DNA of 64,000 nucleotides, taken from NCBI GenBank assembly GCA_910579995.1, contig CAJTWH010000004.1:62001-126000 (forward strand). Direction: 5' to 3'. This document shows positions 24,870 to 31,963 of the stretch, piece after piece. The stretch comes from an uncultured Muribaculaceae bacterium. Its GTDB lineage: Bacteria > Bacteroidota > Bacteroidia > Bacteroidales > Muribaculaceae. Both the position numbers and the translations under genes were made by a program. Position 1 is the stretch's first letter. Every line of letters begins with the position of its first letter. The notes below the pieces were generated by a model that was not told the origin of the DNA, did no database searches, and was given only the letters and a program-made list of their open reading frames with translations.

Positions 24870-25817
24870 TCAATAGCTTAATGGAAATTTCAATTCCGGA
24901 GCAAGTGTGCAGCGCGGGTCGGGATAATCCCAATTGTCATAGCCGTATGCCTTAAGCACTTTTACAGCGCACCTTCGGTTACTTGCACTGCAAGATTCAA
25001 AGAATGAGCATGACTTGCATTTGCTTTCTTCTCTGAAATCCTTTTCAGTCCTATGAATTATCTCGTTGACTCTCGGAGACCTCCATATCTCCTCTATTGT
25101 ATTTTTGGTAAGATCCCCGACAATAAACTCCGGATGCCAATAAAGCTGCTCGCAAGACGATACTTTTCCATCAGGAAGAATAAACATAAGTCTCGACAGA
25201 TAACCGCACAAACCACCGTCGAAACATGGCTCTTTCGGTGAGATATGATGAAATTTTTGATCGAGAACATTGGCACTGAATATTATTCTCCTCCCAAAAG
25301 ATTCTACAAGGGTGTCTTTAACATATTTCCTTATATCCTCCAATTGTTGCCGTGAAGCCATGACTTCCTGAAATCTTTTGGTTGAATACAACGACAGTTC
25401 AGGAACTCGGATTTCCCAATATTCAAAATTATTTATTGTCTTGAACAGTTCAGCCAACCTCTCAAGATTGTGCTCTGTGGCTGTATCTTTGGTAAGTATG
25501 GTGTCAATCTGTATCTTAAAACCGGCTTCATCAAGTCTCTTTATGCCCTCTATAACTTGCTGCAGGTAATTGCCACCGACGCGTATAGTGTGGTTTACCA
25601 CGTCGGCATCAAGGCTGTCAAGCGATATCTGCACCACATTTTTATATCCCGTTTTCTTAAGCTTGGCTACAATAGACTCGCTTACAGGCAGATCTCGTTT
25701 CTTTTCCCGATTCTCTACTTGAGTTAGTGTGATTGAATATATAGAGGCAATCGAACTTGCAACTATATTGAAACTCATCACGACAATAAAGGCTAATAAT
25801 ATTGATATTCTTTTCAT
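24870..25817 (-). CDS. SPASM protein with incomplete radical-SAM domain (lacks CxxxCxxC)
   Basis: 315 residues. The C-terminal ~125 form a clear SPASM domain with eight Cys: CFDGGLC, FILPDGKVSSC, GDLTKNTIEEIW, CKSCSFFESC, then C in RRC and DPRC. Before it lies the later half of a radical-SAM barrel (VVQISLDSLDADVVNHTIRV, FKIQIDTILTKDTA). The N-terminal part with CxxxCxxC is absent; instead there is a hydrophobic, signal-like segment (MKRISILLAFIVVMSFNIVA). It therefore cannot bind the SAM cluster as normal maturases do. Pseudo-radical-SAM partners are known in GG-Bacteroidales RiPP systems, but there a true maturase is also present; none is seen here. Deletion-fusion is the alternative. Confidence 0.75.
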   Translation of the reverse strand: MKRISILLAFIVVMSFNIVASSIASIYSITLTQVENREKKRDLPVSESIVAKLKKTGYKNVVQISLDSLDADVVNHTIRVGGNYLQQVIEGIKRLDEAGFKIQIDTILTKDTATEHNLERLAELFKTINNFEYWEIRVPELSLYSTKRFQEVMASRQQLEDIRKYVKDTLVESFGRRIIFSANVLDQKFHHISPKEPCFDGGLCGYLSRLMFILPDGKVSSCEQLYWHPEFIVGDLTKNTIEEIWRSPRVNEIIHRTEKDFREESKCKSCSFFESCSASNRRCAVKVLKAYGYDNWDYPDPRCTLAPELKFPLSY

Positions 25818-25840
25818 AAGTATAGTTTATTGGTACACCG

Positions 25841-25848
25841 CAAAAGTA
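25841..25848 (-). promoter_or_regulatory. -7 element of the export locus
   Basis: On the minus strand TACTTTTG, an exact TAnnTTTG, 23 bases before the ATG of the SPASM gene. No strong -33 is visible. It implies that SPASM, barrel, exporter and stub form one transcript. Confidence 0.5.
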
Positions 25849-25876
25849 TAGACAAAAAGAAAAACCAGAAAATAAA

Positions 25877-25926
25877 CGAGTTCGGAAAAAGTTCGCATTT
25901 TAAAATGCGAACTTTTTCCGAACTCG
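25877..25926. terminator. 50-bp perfect palindrome, probable terminator of the regulator gene
   Basis: Each 25-base half (starting CGAGTTCGGAAAAAGTTCGC) is the exact reverse complement of the other, with no loop. On the minus strand it comes 29 bases after the regulator's stop and is followed by TTTATTTTCTGGTTTTT, so it can terminate that transcript. Perfect palindromes of this length are rare and could also be a binding site or a recent inversion product. Confidence 0.75.
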
Positions 25927-25955
25927 CTCAAGAGCCCTTATGAATTTTAATTATC

Positions 25956-27629
25956 TTATAATAAATAAATTAGGGTGTCTAATTCTTTTATATCACGGTT
26001 TTCACCGAACACTCTTTTCAACAGCCGTTCGCGTCGGGTTGAAATTGTGCTTTTGGAGCGGTTGACTAAAAATGTCATCTGAGTTGGTTGAATTCCGTAC
26101 CTTATCAACAAGGCTGTATGGTAGTCAAGAGGCGAGAGTTTGCCTAAAGATAGAATTTGTAAATGCAGTTTGAAATGTGGGGAGCATTTTAATAAATCCT
26201 CTTCCATAAGTTGCCACAGCGGGTCTTGATCTTTTATGCTTTTATTTTGAGATATTAAGGTTTGCAGTTCTTGGTATGATTGCGTGTGAATCAGAAATGA
26301 GTTTCTCTTCTCGATAACGGAATCGTCGGAAATTGCTCTAAATTCGGATTCGATACGTTGACGTAAATCGTATTCTGTAGGAAAAATATCTGAGCTGTTA
26401 TCTTTCTGCGAGTCTGTACCGTTTCGTTCATTGAGTTCTTTGATACGGTCGAGCGCTATCTGAAGTCTGATGATATTGTTTTTATTTCGACCTTTTAAAT
26501 ATAAAATCACTATCAAGCAGATTAATATTGTGAAAATTGAGGCTACCAGAATATACAGGAGAGTCTTTTTTGACTTTTCGGCTTCTTCTCTCAAGCGGTC
26601 GTGTACTTCATAATTGTGCATAGACCGTTGATATACTGCAAAATCCTCTCCATGCCCGGTATACTCCTCTTCCAATTTGGCTAAATATCTCGAATAATAT
26701 AAGTCGATACTATCCGGAACTATATAAGTGCGGAGTTGGGGTTTCAGGAGCAGACGATAGGCATCGAGTTTGTAGTTTGGGTAATCGTTTGTCCGCAGTT
26801 CTTCTGCATATAAGAATGCTGTATCCATTATGCCGGCCTTGAAATATATCTCTGCAGAATACGACAAGAAATAATTATAGGTAAGAGAGTCCAAGTGCTC
26901 TTTTATTCCACGGCTATAGCATAGAGCGGAATCTATCTCACCTTTTTCAAATTTAATTGCAGAAATATCTAATTTGGTCTCTGCCGTAAGTTCTGGGCTA
27001 ATGCTCAAACTTTTATCCAATGCCTTTCTAAATATATCCTCTGCCCTATCAAGACTATCGGCACGCATATAGATACCTCCGAGGAGCTGGAGGTCGTATA
27101 CAAAATTGATGGAGTCGTTTAATCTTCGGTCAATATCCAGTACCTCTTCGAGATAAGGAATTGCCTCATTATATAGGCGTAATGTATTGAGCAGGCGGCC
27201 GGTTTGGCTTAGGATGTTGCCGCGGAGTTGGTGCTTGTCGGCGGGGAGCTCGGCGAGTGCGTCTTGGTAGTAGCGCAGGGCTGTGGGGTAGTCGCCGAGG
27301 TCGTTGTATACGCGGCCGGCATAGTAGAGCGCCTCGGGGTAGTAGGCGGGGCGGCGGTGCGAGGCGCAATAGTTGAGCACGCCGATAATGAGGGTGTCGG
27401 TAGAGTGGGCGATATATGATTTATCGTCGGCCTTTACGCGCATGTAGTCATAGAACCGTGCGTCGGCCTCGGAGAGCGCGGCGCGGTCGATGGCGGCGAG
27501 GGAGTCGACGGCCTCGGCGGGTATGGAGTCGAGCAGGGCCGATATGCGGGCGAGGCGCGGCGAGGGCTGCCATGTGCATGAGCACAGCATGAACAACGCC
27601 GACAATATGCCTATAATATATTTGGTCAA
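25956..27629 (-). CDS. Membrane-anchored TPR protein with C-terminal HTH (lipoprotein regulator)
   Basis: 557 residues, most likely started by TTG at 27629, which places the lipobox correctly (LSALFMLCSC); there is no closer ATG that keeps the signal. Periplasmic TPR repeats follow (YYAGRVYNDLGDYPTALRYY, NLEEVLDIDRRLN-like units, MRADSLDRAEDIFRKAL), up to about residue 350. Then one membrane helix (LLYILVASIFTILICLIVIL) and a cytoplasmic coiled part. The C-terminal LuxR-like helix-turn-helix is LIRYGIQPTQMTFLVNRSKS then STRRERLLKR. The layout fits a sensor-regulator that signals across the membrane. Lying just upstream and codirectional with the export locus, it is the obvious candidate regulator. 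Confidence 0.82.
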   Translation of the reverse strand: MTKYIIGILSALFMLCSCTWQPSPRLARISALLDSIPAEAVDSLAAIDRAALSEADARFYDYMRVKADDKSYIAHSTDTLIIGVLNYCASHRRPAYYPEALYYAGRVYNDLGDYPTALRYYQDALAELPADKHQLRGNILSQTGRLLNTLRLYNEAIPYLEEVLDIDRRLNDSINFVYDLQLLGGIYMRADSLDRAEDIFRKALDKSLSISPELTAETKLDISAIKFEKGEIDSALCYSRGIKEHLDSLTYNYFLSYSAEIYFKAGIMDTAFLYAEELRTNDYPNYKLDAYRLLLKPQLRTYIVPDSIDLYYSRYLAKLEEEYTGHGEDFAVYQRSMHNYEVHDRLREEAEKSKKTLLYILVASIFTILICLIVILYLKGRNKNNIIRLQIALDRIKELNERNGTDSQKDNSSDIFPTEYDLRQRIESEFRAISDDSVIEKRNSFLIHTQSYQELQTLISQNKSIKDQDPLWQLMEEDLLKCSPHFKLHLQILSLGKLSPLDYHTALLIRYGIQPTQMTFLVNRSKSTISTRRERLLKRVFGENRDIKELDTLIYLL

Positions 27630-27636
27630 TCTAAAT

Positions 27637-27675
27637 TCTTAAACAACATAAACTGCGCTCAAAGCGCGTTAAACC
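27637..27675. repeat. Partial inverted copy of the ~150-bp dispersed repeat
   Basis: TTAAACAACATAAACTGCGC then TCAAAGCGCGTTTAACC-like sequence is the reverse complement of the GGTTTAAAGCGC...GCGCAGTTTAT block of R1-R4. It faces copy R2 about 100 bases away. Confidence 0.6.
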
Positions 27676-27683
27676 ACAAGTAT

Positions 27684-27755
27684 CGCAAGCTTAAATTGAA
27701 CAGGCAAAGAAGATTTAAAAGGCAATTGCCTGTGGCAGGCAAGAGAATACCTTTC
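27684..27755. repeat. Inverted-repeat block A, left of mgtE-rsmA
   Basis: These 72 bases are the reverse complement of 30254-30325 with five mismatches. The block contains the palindrome AGGCAATTGCCT. Together with block B it forms the left side of a large inverted repeat around mgtE and rsmA. Confidence 0.85.
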
Positions 27756-27760
27756 AAATA

Positions 27761-27912
27761 TTCAGGTTTCGCTAGTTGGCTTGCAACTTGAAAACTTGAG
27801 GTTTAAAGCGCCTTGGCGCAGTTTATCAAGTTTAGAGAGTTTACATTTACCAAGATTTCTAAACTTCTTAAACATTTTAAACTCAAAATAAACAAGTTTC
27901 GCATGCGAAACT
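27761..27912. repeat. ~150-bp dispersed intergenic repeat, copy R2
   Basis: Full-length copy with CAACTTGAAAACTTGAGGTT, AAAGCGCCTTGGCGCAGTTT, CTTAAACATTTTAAACTC and AATAAACAAGTTTCGC. It separates blocks A and B on the left only, so it probably inserted there after the inverted repeat existed. With the other repeats it fills the 361-base gap between the regulator gene and mgtE; no gene is seen. Confidence 0.8.
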
Positions 27913-27918
27913 AAAAGG

Positions 27919-27967
27919 CTGTTATCTTGCCTTATTACCTTTATTCCCTTTTTTGCCTGACTGAAGT
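27919..27967. repeat. Inverted-repeat block B, left of mgtE-rsmA
   Basis: Reverse complement of 30185-30232 with few mismatches and one indel. It contains TTATCTTGCCTTATTACC and TTTTTTGCCTGACTGAAG. Its 3' end is 24 bases from the mgtE stop. Confidence 0.8.
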
Positions 27968-27990
27968 GTAGCTTGCGAAACTTCAGTCAA

Positions 27991-29361
27991 TTATATAGCA
28001 ATGTCGGTCATGTGGCGGAGGAAGAAGGTGGCCACCTGCACGTAGATGATGATACCGAAGAGGTCGTTCATAATCTGGATGAAGGGGCCTGTGGCGAGGG
28101 CCGGGTTGATGTGTATCTTCTCGAGCGTGAGGGGTATGACAGTGCCTAAAATCGAGGCGAACATCACCACCATGAAAAGCGACACTGCCACCGAGAGGGT
28201 CACGGCAAGCTCATCGGGCATGACGATGAGGTTATAGACGAGCACTACGGCCGATATCACCGTGGCGTTGAGCAGGCCGATGAGCGTCTCCTTGCCCAGC
28301 TGCTTGGTAAACTCCTTGATTTCGAGCGAACCGTTGGCGAGGCCCTGCACGACGATGGCCGAGGCCTGCACGCCTACATTACCGCCCGTGCCGCCGATGA
28401 TGGGGATGAAGAGGGCGAGGGCCGTGACAGCCTGCAGCTGAGCCTCGAAAGCACCGAGTATCACAGAGGCGAGGATACCTGAGGCTATGCCGATGAGGAG
28501 CCAAGGTATGCGGGCCTTGGTCTGGGCGAAGACAGAGTCGTCGGCGTCGACGTCGCTCGAGATACCCGAGGCCAACTGATAGTCGCGCTCGCTCGACTCG
28601 CGCACCTGATCCATGACGTCGTCGACGGTGATACGTCCGAGCAAGCGGCCTATCGAATCGACTACGGGCATTGCCACAAGGTCGTATTTCTCGAAGTCGA
28701 GGGCCACCTCGTCGATGGGGGTGTCGGCTTTTACGCTCACGGGGTCGGCCTCCATGACGTGTTTGATTTTCGACACCGAGGGATGGGTGAGCATCATCTT
28801 CAGGGGCAGAGTGCCGCGCAGGCGATAGTCATTGTCAACGACATAGACATAGTAAATCTCGTCCATATCCTCGGCCTGCAGGCGCATTTGCTTGATACAC
28901 TCGGGCATTGACCAGTTTTCATTTACGACTATCATCTCGGTGCCCATGAGGCCGCCGGCGGTGTCTTCGTCGTATTTGAGAAGGTCGATGATGTCGCCGG
29001 CCTGCTCCACGTCGTCGAGGTGCGAGATAATCTCGTCGCGCTCCTCGGCGTCGAGCTGCTGTATGAGGTCTACGGCGTCGTCGGTGTCGAGGTGGTCGAT
29101 CTGCTTGGCAATCTCCTCGGCGGGCATGTCCTCGATAATCTTGAGTCGCTCATCCTCGTCGAGCTCCATGAGCACGTCGGCGGCGGTCTCCTCGTCGAGG
29201 AGCTTGAAGATATATTCGGCCCGGTCGGTGTCGAGCTGCTGTATGAGTTCGGCAAGGTCGGCGGGGTGTAGGTCGGCGAGCTCGGCGCGCACTGCCTCGC
29301 TGTCGCCGGCGGATATGATGTCGCTGATATGCTGGATATCTTCCTGTGTGAATTCTTTCAT
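27991..29361 (-). CDS. mgtE: Magnesium transporter MgtE
   Basis: Inner-membrane Mg2+ channel gated by cytoplasmic Mg2+. 456 residues: an acidic N-domain built of repeated helices (about 10-130; LLDEETAADVLMELDEDER, HLDTDDAVDLIQQLDAEERD), a CBS pair (about 135-255; VMEADPVSVKADTPIDEVA), and five membrane helices. The pore region is FIPIIGGTGGNVGVQASAI, followed late by HINPALATGPFIQIMNDLFG, whose Asp is at the usual ion-selective position. The domain order is complete. The start overlaps the rsmA stop by four bases. Confidence 0.96.
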   Translation of the reverse strand: MKEFTQEDIQHISDIISAGDSEAVRAELADLHPADLAELIQQLDTDRAEYIFKLLDEETAADVLMELDEDERLKIIEDMPAEEIAKQIDHLDTDDAVDLIQQLDAEERDEIISHLDDVEQAGDIIDLLKYDEDTAGGLMGTEMIVVNENWSMPECIKQMRLQAEDMDEIYYVYVVDNDYRLRGTLPLKMMLTHPSVSKIKHVMEADPVSVKADTPIDEVALDFEKYDLVAMPVVDSIGRLLGRITVDDVMDQVRESSERDYQLASGISSDVDADDSVFAQTKARIPWLLIGIASGILASVILGAFEAQLQAVTALALFIPIIGGTGGNVGVQASAIVVQGLANGSLEIKEFTKQLGKETLIGLLNATVISAVVLVYNLIVMPDELAVTLSVAVSLFMVVMFASILGTVIPLTLEKIHINPALATGPFIQIMNDLFGIIIYVQVATFFLRHMTDIAI

Positions 29362-30152
29362 GACTTGCGAAGCTCTTCTATTCTCTTTGTGAGGTCAATA
29401 AATTGTGCCACCGACAGTTGCTCGGGGCGGAGGTTGAGCAGGTCGGGCCAGTCGGGTGTCGCGCCGGGAGGCAGCAAGGGCTTGACGGAGTTGCGGAGCG
29501 TCTTGCGGCGCATGCCGAAGGTTGTCTTCACCACCGTGCGGAAGAGGCGCGGGTCAACGCCGAGGTCGGTCACGCCGTTGCGGCGCATGCGTATTACCCC
29601 CGACTTCACCTTTGGCGGCGGATTGAACACATGCTCCGACACGGTGAAGAGATACTCCACATCATACCACGCCTGCAGCAGCACGCTGAGGATTCCGCGG
29701 TCTTTGGTGCCCTCCGGCGCTGCCAGTCGCTGCGCCACCTCGCGCTGCAGCATGCCCGAGCAGCATGTCACGCGGTCTTTCCAGTCGAGGACCTTGAAGA
29801 AAATCTGCGACGAAATGTTGTAGGGATAATTGCCGATGACGCAGAACGGCCCGTCGCCGGGGAAGATATCCCGGTCGTCCATGGCAAGGAAGTCGCCCTC
29901 AATGATACGCGGCTGAGGCTGCGGCAGATGGCTCTTGAGCCACGCCACCGACTCGCTGTCGATCTCGGCAAGTACAAGATTGTCAGGGCCGTGGGTGTCG
30001 AGCAGAAACTGAGTGAGCACGCCCGTGCCCGGGCCTATCTCAAGCACCGGCAAACCCTTGGAGTCGTCGAGGGTTGCCGCTATACGCCGTGCCACATCCA
30101 TGTCGGTGAGAAAATGCTGCCCGAGGGCTTTTTTGGGTCGTACTCCTGCCAT
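29358..30152 (-). CDS. rsmA: 16S rRNA (adenine1518-N6/adenine1519-N6)-dimethyltransferase
   Basis: Dimethylates two adjacent adenines near the 3' end of 16S rRNA during 30S maturation (KsgA). 264 residues. Motifs: KKALGQHFLTDMDVARRIA, SAM-binding VLEIGPGTGVLTQFLL, acidic LAEIDSESVAWL, and the catalytic VIGNYPYNISSQIFF. PPPKVKSGVIRM follows in the C-terminal part. Placed directly upstream of mgtE as in many Bacteroidales. Confidence 0.97.
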   Translation of the reverse strand: MAGVRPKKALGQHFLTDMDVARRIAATLDDSKGLPVLEIGPGTGVLTQFLLDTHGPDNLVLAEIDSESVAWLKSHLPQPQPRIIEGDFLAMDDRDIFPGDGPFCVIGNYPYNISSQIFFKVLDWKDRVTCCSGMLQREVAQRLAAPEGTKDRGILSVLLQAWYDVEYLFTVSEHVFNPPPKVKSGVIRMRRNGVTDLGVDPRLFRTVVKTTFGMRRKTLRNSVKPLLPPGATPDWPDLLNLRPEQLSVAQFIDLTKRIEELRKS

Positions 30153-30184
30153 AATATTTTAATTATTCGAGTTTCTAAAGTTGC

Positions 30185-30232
30185 ACTTCAGTCAGGCAAA
30201 AAAGGAAATAAAGGTAAAAGGCAAGATAATAG
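30185..30232. repeat. Inverted-repeat block B', right of mgtE-rsmA
   Basis: Begins ACTTCAGTCAGGCAAAAAAG and is complementary to 27919-27967. It starts 33 bases upstream of the rsmA start codon. Confidence 0.8.
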
Positions 30233-30253
30233 TCTTGTAATCGTATAATCTTT

Positions 30254-30325
30254 GAAAGGTATTTTCTTGCCTGCCTCAGGCAATTGCCTTTTTAACCTTC
30301 TTTGCCTGTTCAACTTAAGCTTGCG
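30254..30325. repeat. Inverted-repeat block A', right of mgtE-rsmA
   Basis: Begins GAAAGGTATTTTCTTGCCTG and is complementary to 27684-27755 over its whole length with five mismatches. Unlike on the left, only about 20 bases separate A' from B'. Confidence 0.85.
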
Positions 30326-30565
30326 AAAGTTGAATCAATTATTCGAGTTTCGTCGGCGAAACTTATTTCAATTTGCGGCAAAAATACAAAAAAGCCGCCA
30401 CGCGGCAAAATTTACATTTGCAAATTTAAGATTGGCAAGCCTGCGGCACACCGGAGCCGCGCTCTTGACTTGCCGGATACCGCAACCCCCTCACCACCAA
30501 TCAGCATGGCAGGTTTCGTCGCCGACGCGAGCGCCGCTCGCGTGTCTGTGCAAAACATCTATAAA

Positions 30566-30623
30566 ATTGTTGATAACTTTTTGAGTTTATATTTGTAAAT
30601 TGATGTAAAATGGTGTAATTTTG
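30566..30623 (+). promoter_or_regulatory. Two overlapping promoters of the dcw cluster
   Basis: P1: ATTG at 30566-30569, 18 bases, TATATTTG at 30588-30595. P2: TTTG at 30592-30595, 20 bases, TAATTTTG at 30616-30623. The -7 of P1 thus supplies the -33 of P2, so both cannot be occupied together. The leader from P2 would be about 50 bases. Confidence 0.6.
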
Positions 30624-30678
30624 AGGTCTCAAAGCCGCAGCGACGCACCACAAGCGCCATTGCGGCCGCTAATAGATT

Positions 30679-31590
30679 ATGGATCAGGAAGTTTATCATA
30701 TACCCGCACTTTTACCGCAAAGCCTTGAGGCTCTTGACATTCACCCGGGCGGCATATACGTCGACGCCACTTTGGGCGGCGGCGGCCACAGCCGTGCCAT
30801 TGTGGAGCGCCTCGGAGGTGACGGTCATCTCTATTCGTTCGATCAGGATTCCGACGCAATAGAGCGTGCCTTCGCCGACAGCCGTTTCACGGCCATCCAC
30901 GGCAACTTCCGCTTCATCACCAACTATCTCGACTATTACGGCGTCGAAGGCCGTGTAGACGGCGTCCTTGCCGACCTCGGCGTGTCGAGCCACCACTTCG
31001 ACGACGCCTCGCGCGGCTTCTCCTTCCGTGCCGACGGACCTCTCGACATGCGCATGAACGCCGGCGCCCGCCTCAGCGCCGCCGACATCGCCGCCCAATA
31101 CGACGCCGCCGAGCTCACCCGTATCTTCAAAATCTACGGCGAGCTGCCTCAGGCACGCCGCATTGCCGACGCCATAGTCAAGGCCCGCGCCGCTGCCCCC
31201 ATCGACACCACCGGACGCCTCGTGGAGGTGATATCGCCGCTGATCAACCGAGCCAAGGAGAAGAAAGAGCTCGCACAGGTATTCCAAGCCCTGCGAATAG
31301 TCGTCAACGGCGAGATGGACGCCCTCGAAAGCTTCCTCAACGGCGCCCTCGAAGTGCTCCGCCCCGGCGGACGCCTCGCCATTATCACCTACCACAGCCT
31401 CGAAGACCGCATGGTGAAGAACTTCATGCGCACCGGCCGCACCGACGGCCACGAGGAAAAAGACCTCTTCGGGCGCTCGTCGGCACCCATCAAGCCGCTC
31501 GGCAGCAAGCCTATTGCGCCCGACGAGGAAGAAATCGAACGCAACCCCCGCAGCCGCAGCGCCAAACTGCGCGTGGCGGTGAAATTATAA
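30679..31590 (+). CDS. rsmH: 16S rRNA (cytosine1402-N4)-methyltransferase RsmH (MraW)
   Basis: Methylates N4 of C1402 in 16S rRNA. 303 residues. Motifs: YHIPALLPQSLEAL, the SAM site GGIYVDATLGGGGHSRAIV, FDQDSDAIERA, DGVLADLGVSSHHFD, and RIVVNGEMDALESFL with RLAIITYHSLEDRMVKNF. First gene of the dcw cluster in this window. ftsL follows after 14 bases. Confidence 0.97.
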   Translation: MDQEVYHIPALLPQSLEALDIHPGGIYVDATLGGGGHSRAIVERLGGDGHLYSFDQDSDAIERAFADSRFTAIHGNFRFITNYLDYYGVEGRVDGVLADLGVSSHHFDDASRGFSFRADGPLDMRMNAGARLSAADIAAQYDAAELTRIFKIYGELPQARRIADAIVKARAAAPIDTTGRLVEVISPLINRAKEKKELAQVFQALRIVVNGEMDALESFLNGALEVLRPGGRLAIITYHSLEDRMVKNFMRTGRTDGHEEKDLFGRSSAPIKPLGSKPIAPDEEEIERNPRSRSAKLRVAVKL

Positions 31591-31604
31591 CCTCTCAACT
31601 CATT

Positions 31605-31961
31605 ATGCCAAACATTCTCACAAATGCAATCGGAAAAGCCGGCGACTACACCCGTGTGGTAATCACCGGCGGCGGCGTGTCGAGCAAATTCTTCCGCCGG
31701 CACCTCTTCGTCACCTGCTTCGTGCTGCTCGCCTGTGTGCTGATGATAGCCATGCGCTTCGACTGCCTCACAAGCGACAACACCATCGAGAGCCTCAAGA
31801 CCCAGATTGAAGTAATGCAGACCGAAAAACAGCGCCAGCGCTCGCTCTACATGACCATGACACGCGAGATGGCAATGATGCACCTCGTTGACTCCCTCAA
31901 GCTCGGCCTCACCGTGCCCGACAAACATCCTGAAGTAATACGCCGCCAAACAACCGACTGA
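31605..31961 (+). CDS. ftsL: FtsL-like division protein
   Basis: 118 residues with the bitopic layout of FtsL: cytoplasmic N-terminus, one membrane helix (HLFVTCFVLLACVLMIAM, about 33-50), and a periplasmic coiled coil (TIESLKTQIEVMQTEKQRQR). It is called by layout and by place between rsmH and the transpeptidase, since FtsL sequences are poorly conserved. It would join FtsQ/FtsB in the divisome. Confidence 0.82.
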   Translation: MPNILTNAIGKAGDYTRVVITGGGVSSKFFRRHLFVTCFVLLACVLMIAMRFDCLTSDNTIESLKTQIEVMQTEKQRQRSLYMTMTREMAMMHLVDSLKLGLTVPDKHPEVIRRQTTD

Positions 31962-31963
31962 CC

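Larger units (their letters stand above)
30153..30678. other. 526-base divergent gap between rsmA and rsmH
   Basis: Besides blocks B' and A' it holds a hairpin-like GAGTTTCGTCGGCGAAACTT at 30342-30361 and a GC-rich stretch at about 30426-30545 with no open frame that I can support. The dcw promoters are at the right. mraZ, usually the first gene of this cluster, would be expected here and is absent. Confidence 0.65.
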
